From assembly GCA_027924585.1 (NCBI GenBank), contig BSBM01000047.1, positions 21,763,501 to 21,827,500 on the forward strand: a DNA stretch of 64,000 nucleotides. Direction: 5' to 3'. This DNA is from Larix kaempferi (Eukaryota; Streptophyta; Pinopsida; Pinales; Pinaceae). Made by a program: the position numbers and the translations under genes. Positions within the stretch are counted from its first letter, which is position 1. Every line of letters begins with the position of its first letter. Positions 30,928 through 42,204 of the stretch are shown in pieces. The notes beneath the pieces are model-generated. The model made no database searches, was not told where the DNA came from, and saw nothing but the letters and a program-made list of their open reading frames with translations.

Positions 30928-32556
30928 TCAACTACTGGACAAAGTGCATGTCGCGGTCGTTGCCTTGAAGTCTGCATATGGCTGTTCGACATTCTGTACC
31001 AGCTCTTGAGCATCCTTAGCTGCTGCCTGACTGCTGATCACATCGTCGGTTGATGGGTGATCGGTAAGCTTGTCCATGACCTGCTGTCGATACTTCTATA
31101 CTGCTTGTAGTGCTTCACTGGCCTACAGCATCAGTTTCCCGCTAGTGTCCTGGAATTCTTCCACCTGGGCTGCATGTATCTTCTGGCATTCATCTGCCTT
31201 GGCAACCCGTTGTTGCAAGTCCTTTAGCTCGCGCCACTTAGCAACTTGCTCCATTGGTGGCAGTGTTCTCATCGCAGCCTTTAATGTGGCCACCTGGCCC
31301 TCCGCTTCCTGCCGGATTTTAGTGAGCTGGTCAACTTGTTCATCGTGAACGATGTAGCCCCAAAATTGTACTGTTTTGACGGTGAGCCTGGTTTCCTGTG
31401 TTTCCAGCTCCTCCATCTGGGTGGCAACTTCCTCAAGTGCCCTTCTTCGTTCATCCACCTTGGCCTGAGGCGTACTTGGTTTCAACTGAGCCTTCAACAG
31501 GTCATTCTCTTGTCGCAACTGAACAATAGCAGCCCCCAGCTGCTGCACTCGGTGGAGTACATCTACCTCTTCAGTGGGCTCCAGGACATGTTGATAAGCC
31601 TCTGTAATCGCTCAGTCAACCCGAACGCTGTCGTCTTACATGCAAGCCTATTCTGTAATAAGGAAGTCATGTTCCTTTTTAAGTGCTTCGAGTGCGTGAT
31701 CCTTCTCGGTCTGCTCCTTCTTAAGGTCGGATTCCAGGTCATCCACTGCTTTCCGTGCTATAGCAGTCTTGCTTGTAAGCTCATCAATCGTGGCGGTTGC
31801 AGCTGCTTCGCTTGCGTGCAAGTGTTGAAAGCTTTTGCTGATTTCATGCATTCTATCCCCCATTTCCTGGGAGGTGACCCTCTGCATTGTCGCCAGTGCC
31901 ATTGCCGATAGTTCATTAACATTGACAGTCACCTGGGCAATCGACTGGAGCACATTTTGCAAAGCCTCGTTGTTGGTCACAACCGCAGTCGGGGGAATGT
32001 TGATATTCTGGACCCGGGGCGTGGTGCAGATTGTGACCGTCTCCTGCATGGGTACATTACCGGGTTCCTTTTGTAACACTGCATTACACAAAGAATCCAT
32101 ATGAGCAGCAAGCGTAGAGAATCCCTCCTCTACTTTGATGGACATCTTGTCGGCAGCCGATGTGGTGGCATGGTTAAGGGTTGTGATTAACCGACCCAAC
32201 TGCGCCTCCATTGGTAAAGACATCCCACTGATCGTCGCATGCTCGTGGTACCATTTTGACCAGTTTTCCTCAAGAGCGTGGTCGCTATCATCCGCAGTTG
32301 GTGTTTTGATTGACTCATGATCAGAACTATGATTAATTTGCTGATCCTGAGCTGATACTCGATCCGCAGGACCAATCGACGGTCCTCCAACATCAATTTC
32401 TACTAAACTCATGGGCTGTCGCCAAGCCTCCGGCCACTCTTTCACAATAGTCTCCAAATCTGCCGCTGTCACTTTATACCTCGTATGCAACCATTGTTTA
32501 TTAACATCACGGTGAGCTTGTATATGTATGCCACTTGGTCGTACTGCAAATGCCAT
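30928..32556 (-). pseudogene. Accessory coiled-coil ORF of E3, downstream of truncated pol
   Basis: From ATG at 32556 (MAFAVRPSGIHIQAHRD) one frame can be followed to a TGA at 30928, about 542 codons, broken by about five stops (near 31648, two within 31650-31600, 31123 and 31085). The first 90 residues look globular (YKVTAADLETIVKEWPEAWRQPMSLVEID). The rest is helical and rich in Ala, Glu, Lys and Gln with heptad-like spacing, for example DDLESDLKKEQTEKDHALEALKKE and LRQENDLLKAQL. No enzyme motif was seen. It starts about 50 bp after the pol stop and ends about 30 bp before the purine tract. I do not recognise it. Confidence 0.6.
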
Positions 32557-32609
32557 GGTAGGTGTGAATTGTGCCACAGTATCTTCGGATATTCATGGGA
32601 ACTGTGTTG

Positions 32610-34703
32610 CTACGTCATCTCGTCACGTTTGGACGTCTTTCCAGTTCGCTGACAAACATCACAAGACCGCGCATAGTCTTTCGCATCATTATGTAATGTG
32701 GGCCACCAAAGTCCTGCACGCAGTACCTTCCGGGCAGTCGCCCGATCGCCAGAATGTCCTCCCGCTACTCCACCATGTGCCTCAGCCAATATCTGTGCTT
32801 GCTCATGCGGTAAGACACATCTGCACAATATCTCATCAACGCCCAATTTATACAACTCTCTCGCGATTAGCTGAAAGTCAGCAGCCTTGACAACCAATTG
32901 CTTCTTCTGAGTAGTGGTAAAGTCAGCGGGCGCGGTGCCGGTCACTAGAAACTGAAGGATATCATCAAAATATTGATCAGTGGCGGCAACGTGGAATAGT
33001 TGGGCATCCGGCAACCCGTCTTCGATATTAGTTGATTCCTCCCCAGTGTCAATCCGTGACAAATGATCTGGTCCAGCATTCAACCGCCCTGGTTTCACAA
33101 TGACTTCAAAATCAAACTCCTTGAACAAAAGTAGCCAACGGCAGATCTTCCCACCCAACACAGGCTTATTGACCAAGTATTTTAATGCAGAATGATCAGT
33201 AGACATTTTAAAGTGGCTACCCAACAAGTAATGCCTGAATTTCTGCAGCGCATAAACCATGGCCAGACCTTCTCGTTCTGTGGTAGTGTAATTGCGTTCT
33301 GTAGAGGACAGCTTCCGATTGGAAAAAGAAATGGGATGATCAAGGTCGCCGTCGCCAGGTTGATCCAACACAACCCATAATGCAATCGATGAAGCATCAA
33401 CATGGACATGAAATTCCTTACTCCAGTCCGGAAAGACCAAAATTGGGGCCGACGCCATCTTCGCTTTGAGCGTTTCGAAGCTATCCTGACATTCCGAGCT
33501 CCACTGGAATGCCGCGTCCTTCTTCAACAATTTTTCCATAAGGGCAGTAATCACAGCATAACCCCTGATGAACTTGCGATAATATCCCGTATGACCCAAG
33601 GTCACGCGCAACTGCTTAACGGTGGTTGGCGGTTGCAACCTCGAAATGAGTGCAATTTTGGTTGGATTGACCAGCAATCCCTGCTTACACAAGATATGAC
33701 CCAGCAATATCCCAAATGGTGCACAAAAAATACATTTCTTCAAGTTCGGCGATATCTGGTGCTGTCGGCATCGCTCAAGCATTAACCGCAAATTGGCCAG
33801 ATGATCACGAATCAATCCATAAACGGTCCAATCATCCATATATACCTGTAAAAACTTCTGAATAAAATCTTTGAATGCGGCAACAACGACTCGGGAGAAT
33901 ATCGCAGGTGCATTCTTCAAACCAAACGCCATTACCATGTACTGAAAGCAACCCCATTCAGTAACAAAAGTTGTTTTATGGCGATCTTCCTTAGCACTGC
34001 GAATCTGATGGTAGCCAGAGAATCCATCAGTGAAAGAGTACATCTCCTGGCCACGCACTCCTTCAAGTACTTCATCAGTAAACGGGGTCAGAAAAGGGTC
34101 ATGCAAACAGGCATCGTTCAACTTATGCAAGTCGACGCAAATGCGCACTTCACCTGTTTTCTTGTCTTGCACCACCATAGGAATGATCCATTCGGACTCT
34201 TCCACAGGTTCAATAATACCAGCATCCAACATGTGATCAAGTTCCGCCTTGACCTTTTCTTTATGTCGCTGATTCAGCTGATAAGGTCGCTGTCGGACTG
34301 GCTTAGCATCTAGTTTCAATGGAATCTTCATCTCTCCTAAATCACCCAGGATTCCCTTCATTTCGGAAAAATTCATGGGAAACACATCTTGAAACTCATG
34401 AAGTAACTCAGTAACCTTACTCATCATCTCATCATCCCAATAATCCCCAACATTGGCAAACTTGGGGGTAGCCTCGGTGCCGATATTTGTCTTGCGGAGC
34501 TGCACTGGTTGACTGAATGGATTACTTGGTGCAGTAGGTGGGACCACATCATGACTTCCTTCAGATTCAGGAATGTTAATATTCCGGGGATCATCATCGT
34601 CCTCCAGGCCACAACTGATGTTGAAGCACTCCATGAGAGACTGCATCTGACAATGTGTGTGCGGGTCAACAGGGTAGGCCTCCAGAACAACCTGAAGTAC
34701 CAC
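32610..34703 (-). CDS. Reverse transcriptase, RNase H and integrase N-terminus of E3
   Basis: A 697-codon open frame. RT has VRQRPYQL, VRICVDLHKLN, YSFTDGFSGYHQI, MAFGLKNAPAIFSR and the catalytic YMDD at 33831-33842. The RNase H of Ty3 type follows: HVDASSIALWVVL, NYTTTEREGLAMVYALQKFRHYL, STDHSALKYL, and PDHLSR. The integrase zinc-binding part has AEAHGGVAGGH and CDVCQRTG. The frame then ends at KRDEMT, just where the catalytic core should begin. A conserved 697-residue open frame in a nested, aged element is notable. Without the core it cannot integrate DNA. Confidence 0.88.
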   Translation of the reverse strand: MVLQVVLEAYPVDPHTHCQMQSLMECFNISCGLEDDDDPRNINIPESEGSHDVVPPTAPSNPFSQPVQLRKTNIGTEATPKFANVGDYWDDEMMSKVTELLHEFQDVFPMNFSEMKGILGDLGEMKIPLKLDAKPVRQRPYQLNQRHKEKVKAELDHMLDAGIIEPVEESEWIIPMVVQDKKTGEVRICVDLHKLNDACLHDPFLTPFTDEVLEGVRGQEMYSFTDGFSGYHQIRSAKEDRHKTTFVTEWGCFQYMVMAFGLKNAPAIFSRVVVAAFKDFIQKFLQVYMDDWTVYGLIRDHLANLRLMLERCRQHQISPNLKKCIFCAPFGILLGHILCKQGLLVNPTKIALISRLQPPTTVKQLRVTLGHTGYYRKFIRGYAVITALMEKLLKKDAAFQWSSECQDSFETLKAKMASAPILVFPDWSKEFHVHVDASSIALWVVLDQPGDGDLDHPISFSNRKLSSTERNYTTTEREGLAMVYALQKFRHYLLGSHFKMSTDHSALKYLVNKPVLGGKICRWLLLFKEFDFEVIVKPGRLNAGPDHLSRIDTGEESTNIEDGLPDAQLFHVAATDQYFDDILQFLVTGTAPADFTTTQKKQLVVKAADFQLIARELYKLGVDEILCRCVLPHEQAQILAEAHGGVAGGHSGDRATARKVLRAGLWWPTLHNDAKDYARSCDVCQRTGKTSKRDEMT

Positions 34704-34715
34704 GTCACGGATGAG

Positions 34716-35750
34716 CTACAGGGCGTTATGGACATCAGGGTTGGCATCTGCAAAAGTGAACGTATGAGTGAAACAGATCGTCAACTCCCCCCATGTTGTA
34801 ATTTCTCGGCGCAACTCGGCTGCGGTGTACCACGAGCGCGGTATCTCATCCAAAGTATGGACAAAAGCATGTACCCACTCATCTCTGGGTCGCGCTACCC
34901 ATAAGCGTTGGCATTCCATCACATGATCACTGGGATTGGTCTGACCATCATACTTGCCAGTGTGATAAACCTCATTATCGCCGAACCGAACCATCATCAA
35001 CCTTCGACATTGTGGCCAACCTTTAATGAATTTCTTATGTGTCACCCACCAGGGAGTTGGAGCAGCCTTCAGTGCTTCATCCAATGCCAGCAATCGCTGT
35101 GGTTCTGAGATGCGGTCTTCAAATTCTGCTAAAAAGGTGGTTAGGTCGGGAAACCCCTCATAGACAAGAAATGTGATCGTTTCTGTCGCAACACGACATA
35201 AGGAGTGCGTAATTAAGCCACATTTCCAGAATGGTACTTCATGCATTTGGTTCTGCCAATGTTCCAAGGCATCATCAGAGTCGGAAGACGCAGAGCTCTC
35301 GCTGCGCCACTCCAACTCACCGTGGACAGTAGGATGAATATAATCTTCAGAAATATTGAATGCATGGTCCCATCTAGCGGGATCATCGTCTCTTACAGGT
35401 TCAACGTATCAGCGTCCTTCAGCCGGATCCAACGGGGCTATGACCTTGAAATCGTGATTCTCAAAGGTCATCATGCGCTTCTTGAAGTTGATGACAGCTC
35501 CACTATCGTTAGCCCATCTGATCCCCAAGAGCTCCGGATAAGAGCTTCCTCCCTCAACCACTTCGATAACATCAAAGTTAGCATAAGTCTTCATGTCCTC
35601 AATATCAATCATGAGTCGCGGAACTCGCCCAATGGGTGTTACCTTCGCATGGTTAGCCAACCGGAGATGTACATGAGATCAGCTCAATGGGGGACTCCCC
35701 ATCTTCTGCCATGCCTGCTTGGTTAAGATGTTAACATCCGAACCAAATCA
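34716..35750 (-). pseudogene. Protease and second gag-like domain of E3
   Basis: In the same frame as RT. The protease end reads SDVNILTKQAWQKMG near 35740, where the Asp-Leu-Gly site is disturbed by a frameshift, then LRLANHAKVTPIGRV, FDVIEVVEGG, PELLGIRWANDSG and MMTFENHDF. After a stop at 35409 comes an acidic linker (SSASSDSDDALEHW) and a domain with TPWWVTHKKF, YTGKYDGQTNP, ECQRLWVARPRDEWVHAF, IPRSWYTAAELRREITTW. This last part resembles a retrotransposon gag domain placed between protease and RT. The frame leads straight into RT. Confidence 0.65.
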
Positions 35751-35967
35751 CATAGTCAACATCATAGTCACCAATCTGAATATTCATTCGCATCTCCTTA
35801 CCAGTCTTCCGTCATTGTAGGGAGTTTGCTGCTGACTCCTGCCATCCTTTCAGAAATCGCTGCAACCATTCCTCAATCTCAACCAGGGAAGCTAAGTCTC
35901 GTGCCAATGACAGACAGATTTCAAGGAACTTTTGCAATGTCCCCGGTGGTGGTGGCCGGTCAGCGTC

Positions 35968-37980
35968 TTATGTAGTATCAAAGACAGGCGACATATTGCA
36001 AACAACAACCTTACCGCGGTCTTTCTCCAAAGTGCGACGTGCCTCTAGGAATGTCTCTTGCTCCGTATCAATGTCGAAGGGTATCATCTTCTGACCAGCC
36101 AACCGAATCAGTGGTTGTGAACCATCTTCCCCAGTTGTCTTGCCTCCACGAGTGACAACAGCCACCGAAGCATCTTGTTGTCGCGGTTCGGTAGAAATGG
36201 TCGCAATATTTGCACCTTGCATCTGGTTCTGCTGCAAATTCCCTGGTTGATTGATATTTTGATTGGCGTTCGGCGGTGGTGGTGGGGGCTGGTTTTGTAC
36301 TGGTTGCTGGACTGAGTTCTGTACTGGTTGCTGTGGCTAGGCCTAATTCTGTAGCTGTGGAGAGTTCCTAGCCTGCCATTGTGCAATCAACTATGGACAA
36401 TTCTCAACCGTATGATCATTACCAAAGCAAAATGTACACTGATTCTGTAGCAGTGGGAAGTCACACTGATAATGCCCCCATACCGCACAGTGGTAACATT
36501 GAACAGGTCCACGACCACCTCGGCCTCCTCCTCCACGACCAAATCCGCCACCGCGTCCGCCCCTGTAGCCTCCCTGGTAGCTGCCCTGCTGCTGGTATTG
36601 TTGCTGCATTGGTGCTAGTGGAATCCCTTGCCCTTGTGGTGCATACTGCGGTTGTTGTACATATTGTGTCTGTGGGGGAGTTGTCTGCATCGGGGTGTAT
36701 TGCGGCATGAACTGCTGCGGTTGTTGTTGCTGTGGTGCAAACTGCATCTGCGGTTGCGGTACCAGCTGGGCTACCTGTGGTTGCAGTTGTGGTTGTTGCA
36801 CTGCGCGCTGATCGTCCTTGACGTAGAATGCATCACACATCCTCTCCTGTAGCAACCCATATGCATGACAATCCTTGTCATCGTTACCCACCGACTTGCA
36901 GAATGTGTAGTAAAGATTTCGCGGGGTTGTGAACATTTTTTGCATATATGGGAAATTATCGTGACTGTGCCGAAACACATGACAAACACGACACCACAGC
37001 ATACTGCCTCCATTCAACGGGTTTGGCGCACTTGACACCAAATAATTACAGAAATCTGGGCATTTATCCTTCGTATGCCCTTCTCCTCGGCATCGCGTAC
37101 ACCATACTTCATCACGCTGTTCCTTGTTCTTCTTCAAATCTTGCAACTGTATAGTCAGGTTAGAAAGCTGTGTCTGTATCTGCGACATCCCGGCTGCATT
37201 ATCTCCAATCGGTGATGCCTCCAATCGCATTGCAATCTCCAGGGCTTCACTAGGCGTCGATATGTTTTGCTGCATCAACGGCAGCTGAATGTGGGGTAGC
37301 AGTGCTGCAATGAACCATTCTTTATGTTGGACATCGCTCATATCGAAACTAACCTTTGCCATTAGCGTCTTGAATCACTGGTCGAAATCCCATACTGTCT
37401 CATTGGGATACTTCTTAATTTCCTTTAATTCAGTAATGTATTGGGCCTCCGACTTAGGCCATCTAAATTCAGCAATCAACCCATCCCGAATCTCATCTAG
37501 GGACTTCTCTGGGGCCCCCGTAGGGACTAGAATAAACTTCATGAACCAATCTAATGCACGAACTCACAGAGTCATGGATAACTGTCCTTTCTTAGCATTG
37601 GCATCAGTGATCTGTTTCATGGTCCAGACCGCTTCACACAAAAACCAATACTGTTCTGGGTTGTTTGTCACACTTCCATGGAACAACGGTAACTTAGCAT
37701 CATCGCCCGCCATTCTGGGCTTCCTTCCTCCTATCGCTGTGCTACTACCAATTAACTTCTGCGGAATAGATGAAATATGCGGTGTCGAAGTAGTATTTCT
37801 TGCTGTTTGAGAGTCAGTGAGTAGAGGTGTGGGTACATTGGTGCTGGAGTTTGGTCCTGCCTCTATCCTGGGCGTAGCCTGGTCGTCCCTATCAGGACTG
37901 TGAGGTCGCTTCGTCCTGTGTGGTCTTCCTTCATGGTTTTGTGGTTCGATTGCAGCAAGACCTTCTCCCATCCTCTGCAT
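35968..37980 (-). pseudogene. Gag of E3 with several zinc knuckles
   Basis: One frame from 37980 to about 36391, then 36237 to 35968 after a stop region. The capsid-like part has LPLFHGSVTNNPEQYWFLCEAV and RALDWF, split by two stops near 37564 and 37365. A Gln/Pro/Gly-rich segment (about 36500-36800) precedes a RGGRGGGFGRGGG tract. Knuckle-like motifs are CTRCRGEGHTKDKC, CYHCAVWGHYQC and CTFCFGNDHTVENC; two others are degenerate (CRVCHVFRHSHD, CKSVGNDDKDC). Such an array of Cys-rich motifs is more than the usual one or two. Confidence 0.75.
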
Positions 37981-38137
37981 CTTCTCCTATCGAAACCTTG
38001 CTCCTCCTCTTGTAAGACCACTTTCTTCCTTGGCTTCGCTCACAGTCTCCTCATGGTCTGCACCCATCTACCCCTTACCATTCCATATACCGCCCCCCAG
38101 CAGTCGCGGTACCCATGACCTCTGACCACCAGGCTGT

Positions 38138-38620
38138 CTACTGATCAAGGTGCATCTTTAATATACCCTTTTCACAGATTAGCATCTTAATCAACAGTTG
38201 GAGCGACAACAGAAACCTTCCCCTCGGTCCTCGGAAGAAGTATCTTTCAGCTTCACTATAGGATTTCTTCGTGTTGACCGCAAATTCAGTGATATATCCT
38301 TCCAAGATGCTATCAAGCCAAACTTCAACAGCCCGCAATGCCTTATTATCGACTTCCTGCAACTCCTGAATCAATTCCGGGGTCCAAGCCGTTAGTTCAC
38401 AACCCTGGAAGTTCCTCTTTTGGAAGGTCAGCTTCGACAACCATTCGTACAGAATAACCGAGAATTCATAGAAAAACCATTCATGCAGACCATCGTGAAT
38501 ATATCTTCCCAGCCAGTGATCTACTGTCAGTCGTGTGTTCCGACTTTCTTCTTCAGCAAACTCCTGCAACTTCTGATTGAACCATTTTTGTATCTCCGGC
38601 TTCGTCGCGTGCCACAACAT
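38138..38620 (-). CDS. Unrecognised small ORF before gag in E3
   Basis: A 160-codon open frame that starts 26 bp downstream of the PBS (MLWHATKPEIQKWFNQKL). It is rich in Trp, Glu and Phe: HWLGRYIHDGLHEWFFYEF, LTAWTPELIQELQEVDNKALRAVEVWLDSI. The sequence reads like real protein through about RGPRGRFLL, after which the frame probably runs on by chance. It lies in a different frame from gag. No family was recognised; it could be an extra ORF of this element family. Confidence 0.5.
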   Translation of the reverse strand: MLWHATKPEIQKWFNQKLQEFAEEESRNTRLTVDHWLGRYIHDGLHEWFFYEFSVILYEWLSKLTFQKRNFQGCELTAWTPELIQELQEVDNKALRAVEVWLDSILEGYITEFAVNTKKSYSEAERYFFRGPRGRFLLSLQLLIKMLICEKGILKMHLDQ

Positions 38621-38645
38621 GACCTCCTTCTACTCTGCACATGGT

Positions 38646-38661
38646 CCCGGAAACGGAACCA
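38646..38661 (-). promoter_or_regulatory. Primer binding site of E3, tRNA not assigned
   Basis: The minus strand reads TGGTTCCGTTTCCGGG, starting two bases after the 5' LTR. It opens with TGG as needed to pair with tRNA CCA ends, but it is not the initiator tRNA-Met sequence. I could not name the tRNA. Confidence 0.65.
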
Positions 38662-38663
38662 TT

Positions 38664-39469
38664 TGTTGACCAACGTGACCTCAGTCGACAAGGGTTCGCC
38701 TCACTGTCGACACATACTGCAGTATCCCTAGGCACCGACCTGGGCAGGTTTGAGCCCACCCAGCAACACCCGCAGAGCAGATAAGGTCTCACCCGAGGCG
38801 TCCAGGAAGAGCAAACGAAACCATGTTTCCACCGAGGGAGGAGGAGAGTTGTGGCTGCATGGGCTAACTCTATTGCGGTACTTAAACAGAAACTTTAAAC
38901 ATTCGGAAAGGAGTTATAACATATTACTTCATTGTAGCATTTATCATCACATTCTACATAGAACATATTACTTAATCACAACATTTATCATCATAGTAGC
39001 AGTAAGCAGACATTGCATCAAACAGCATTCATACATTGCAACATTGCACAAAGTTCGTACCAAAACATCATTATATTACTGTCGCGATCATATACCAGAC
39101 ACAAAACACAGATCTCGCACACCATTGGTCTTCTCTCTCTATCTTCCTCTATGCTCGCCTATATCTAACACTTACAACTCTCATGTATTTATAGGCTTCT
39201 TCCATTACAATATTTGTCCACTTACAACTGACTTCCTAACCGACACTATGGACAATTGACCCAATATCTAACTGACTCGGTCCAAATGACCCCAAACACC
39301 CGCATACTGCGGTACAACTGACTCACTATTACATAATATGTGGTCCAAGTGACCCAAAACCCGCCAACTGCGGTATTCTTTAACACAAAATACTCCTTTC
39401 GTGCCCTCATCTGATGTGTCACGGCGTCGGCGGTACTACGACATTTCCCCATCAAACCGCCTGCCAATA
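38664..39469 (-). repeat. 5' LTR of E3
   Basis: The LTR is 806 bp, aligned with 30080-30888. The TATA box lies at 39185-39194. The target copy GATGC follows at 39470-39474. Confidence 0.88.
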
Positions 39470-39474
39470 GATGC

Positions 39475-40137
39475 AGAAGGGATTGATCCTACAATGGAAG
39501 TGGAAGCAATGGTTTGAGTTACACCCTGTAATTGTTGTGTAGCAGAAGACTGAGTGAAATTCACTGTGGGTATCCTTGACAAAGGGACATTGTTTGGTCC
39601 AAAAGTAGGGGTAGAAACTGAGGCAGATGTTGAAGCTAAAGAGCTTGGCATGCGTAGATTACTAGCATTAAAACTAAAGGACGGAGTTGAGGCAGAAGCA
39701 GTCTACAACGAACTTGGTGTGGCAGTGTTTGTGAAAGAAGGATTGACAATCCTTGTAGCCATAGAAGTTGTGGGAGTTTGAGGGACTCCTTGCTCATCTC
39801 CTGGGTTAACCATGGTATAACCAGGTGTAAATAAGTAAGCACTATACTCAGGTTGTTGAAAGACAACAGGTACCAGAAGTGGATCGTTGGGTCCAGTAAG
39901 CGAAGGGTTAAAAGGAGTACTAAACTCTCTAGCAGTTAGGTCCTCAACCTCAACAATATCAAAGATCTGTTGATCCTGGGTTCTGGGTTGCGGTTCTCCA
40001 AGAACCTCTGTTTCACCCGTAAGTTCAAAATAACCATGGGAATCTGTCCTCCAGCGTTGTGGTGACGGTGGAGGCTCCACAATGAGTGGGGAAAGGTTTT
40101 GCAACCTCCGAGACCGACGAAGATGTTGGTCCTCCAC
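39475..40137 (-). pseudogene. Gag N-terminal part of E4, right of E3
   Basis: Opens EDQHLRRSRRLQNLSP after a GTG that stands right behind a pyrimidine tract ending TAG (TTTATTTTTATAG on the minus strand), a good splice acceptor. So the true start may lie in a leader exon. The protein is rich in Ser, Thr, Pro and Asn: GYFELTGE, DPLLVPVVFQQPEYS. It changes frame once between the 39703 and 39436 frames. The right end runs in frame into 30079 across E3. E1 has the same region at 2619-3392. Confidence 0.7.
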
Positions 40138-40140
40138 AAC

Positions 40141-42183
40141 TATAAAAATAAACTAATTAAAAACCTAGTGGCCACTACAACTAAGGAGCAAACAACATAC
40201 CACTAAAAACATTCCTAAGTAATCAAACTAGGAAAACAATTGGCAAATAATCTCAAAAGCAAGTCTGGGATGATTAGGGCCCAGAACAGACTAATAGAGT
40301 ACCGATGGTTAGTTACGTGGCATCCAATGGAGGTCCTCTAGGTGCAAGCATTTGAATCACCAAACCGCCCTACTGGGATTACTGCCAAAGGGTTACCTTC
40401 CACGTCTGTCCGAGGTGAAGTGGGAATAACCGCCCACTTTACCTGTGTAGATCCCTAAGGAATGATAATAAGGATACCACCAATACAAAATAGCCTGGGG
40501 GGACAGTCGTCAGCCTAGTCGAAACGCATGGGTAGGGTAGCAATGCTCGAAGTCCGTAAGGACCACCATACGCGAGTCAACTCTGGTTTATGGTTGAGAG
40601 GAAAGTGAGGGCGTATCCTGCACAGTTCCAATCGCCCACGACCTCTTGCTTAACTCTGGTTTGAGTAGAGCATCCTAGGATAATTTGATAGAGGTGGATT
40701 TACCTAATACAAAGTCGTACTACGATTGTTGAGTAATGAAGCCAGTTTCGAGTGGTTTAAGGTGATTTAAACTCGAAACTCTAGCCTAAGCTAGTTGATG
40801 ATGTGTATACCTAAAAAGAAAAATATTGCTAGTTAATTTTATTAAGATTTCTTTTTAAGGGCTACTTCTCACTCAAGGGTTGCAGTGCCGTGTGTGGAAT
40901 GGTTTCGACAAGAAAGTAAAGTGCATGTAAAGTAATGCTTTCAAATTCACAAAAGACTCTTTTTATTTTCATTTATATTCTTTCAAAAACTTGAAACTAG
41001 GCAATCCTAAATCAAAATTATTTTTGTATTTTATTTTAAATTTCAAAGCAAACTATGCTACTTCAAAACAATGATAAACCTTACTACTAGGCTACTTAAA
41101 ACACTTTTTTTCTTTTCCGATAATTGTAAAAGAAAAAGAACTTGTAAAAGAGCAAGTAAGACCTAACGCTAAGTGTGAGTAGGACAAACACCTAAATGGA
41201 TAAAAACAAACAAATAAAAAGACTTGAGGAAGACTCAACCTACCAAGTTGTTTCAAAAGAAAAAACTTTAATCTTCGAAACAAAGTGTAAAAGAAACAAG
41301 GGAAAGAGATGCTCCTAATGGAAAGGCAGACCTAAAAGGCTGCTCCTAAGCACCAAAACCCCAAGAAAACACTAAGCCAAGCAAAGGAGTAGGCAATTGA
41401 ACCAAAAAGTGACCCTACGAACACATGGACTCAAAAGAAAGCTAACTAGAAAGCTTTGACTAACTTGGACTGTACTGAAAAGACAATTAGAAAGTATTTA
41501 AACTAAGCAACCTTTCAAAAGCACCCTAAGGAATAAAATTGGGGTCAACCCTAATGGAAAGGATAAGACTCAGTGAAAGTGTGATATTATTGCCACAAAC
41601 AACAAACGTTAAGAACGCAGGTCTGTAAGACTACAACAAGCATCTAGGGAAAAAGTGTGCAGCTATGTCTGAAAAAGAGTAGTGCACAAACTTTAAAAAG
41701 GGATAGAAAGCAGTGAAGACACTTTAAACAAGTACTCAAGCAAGCAAAGACAAAGTAAAGGACTTCAGAGAGGAAAACAAAACTCAAAAGAGGCCTACAA
41801 GTCTCAAGGATCAGTCAGGGAAGCAAAGCAAAAGGCTGGAAGTGAAACCAAACAACAGGAAATCAAACCTTAACAGAAAATTGGAGGCTATAGGAAAATG
41901 CACTACTGTGCAGTAGGGAAACTAGCACACACTAGAAAAGATGCGCTACTGTGTAGTGTAAAAAGCAGCGTTCATCAGGTGAAATGCGCTACTGTAAGTA
42001 GGGTAAACCAATGCACATGTCTCAGAAGAACACAAACAGGCTTTGCAACAGTAAACTGAGATGAATCAAGGAAGAAAGAACATGTAACAATGACCTATGA
42101 GACCTCTCAGAGAATAAAAAAGATTGAAATGAACTGGAAGAAAACCTAACTAGGTCTCCTAGAGCAGAAAAACTACCGGTTAC
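40141..42183 (-). other. Leader of E4
   Basis: About 2 kb between PBS and gag with no convincing ORF. The block 40260-40780 aligns loosely with 3540-4130 of the E1 leader. The rest (40860-42183) is rich in A on the plus strand. Phrases such as GCGCTACTGT and GTAGTGCAC recur at about 41680-42010. Confidence 0.6.
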
Positions 42184-42201
42184 TCCCCAGTGGAGTCGCC
42201 A
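42184..42201 (-). promoter_or_regulatory. Primer binding site of E4
   Basis: The minus strand reads TGGCGACTCCACTGGGGA, starting three bases after the 5' LTR. This form of PBS is the one I know from plant Tat/Ogre elements, where it is assigned to tRNA-Arg. It fixes 42205 as the inner edge of a 5' LTR and the element as minus-strand. Confidence 0.85.
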
Positions 42202-42204
42202 GTC

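Larger units (their letters stand above)
30080..39469 (-). mobile_element. Full-length Ty3 retrotransposon (E3), nested in E4 gag
   Basis: The element is 9390 bp with LTRs of 809 and 806 bp, about 94-95 percent alike by eye, and a perfect 5-bp duplication GATGC. Reading leftward it has a PBS, a small ORF before gag, a zinc-rich gag, protease, a second gag-like domain, RT, RNase H and only the zinc-binding start of integrase. Then comes a long coiled-coil ORF up to the purine tract. The integrase core is not present, so it looks non-autonomous. Stops occur in all parts, fitting the LTR age. Confidence 0.9.
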
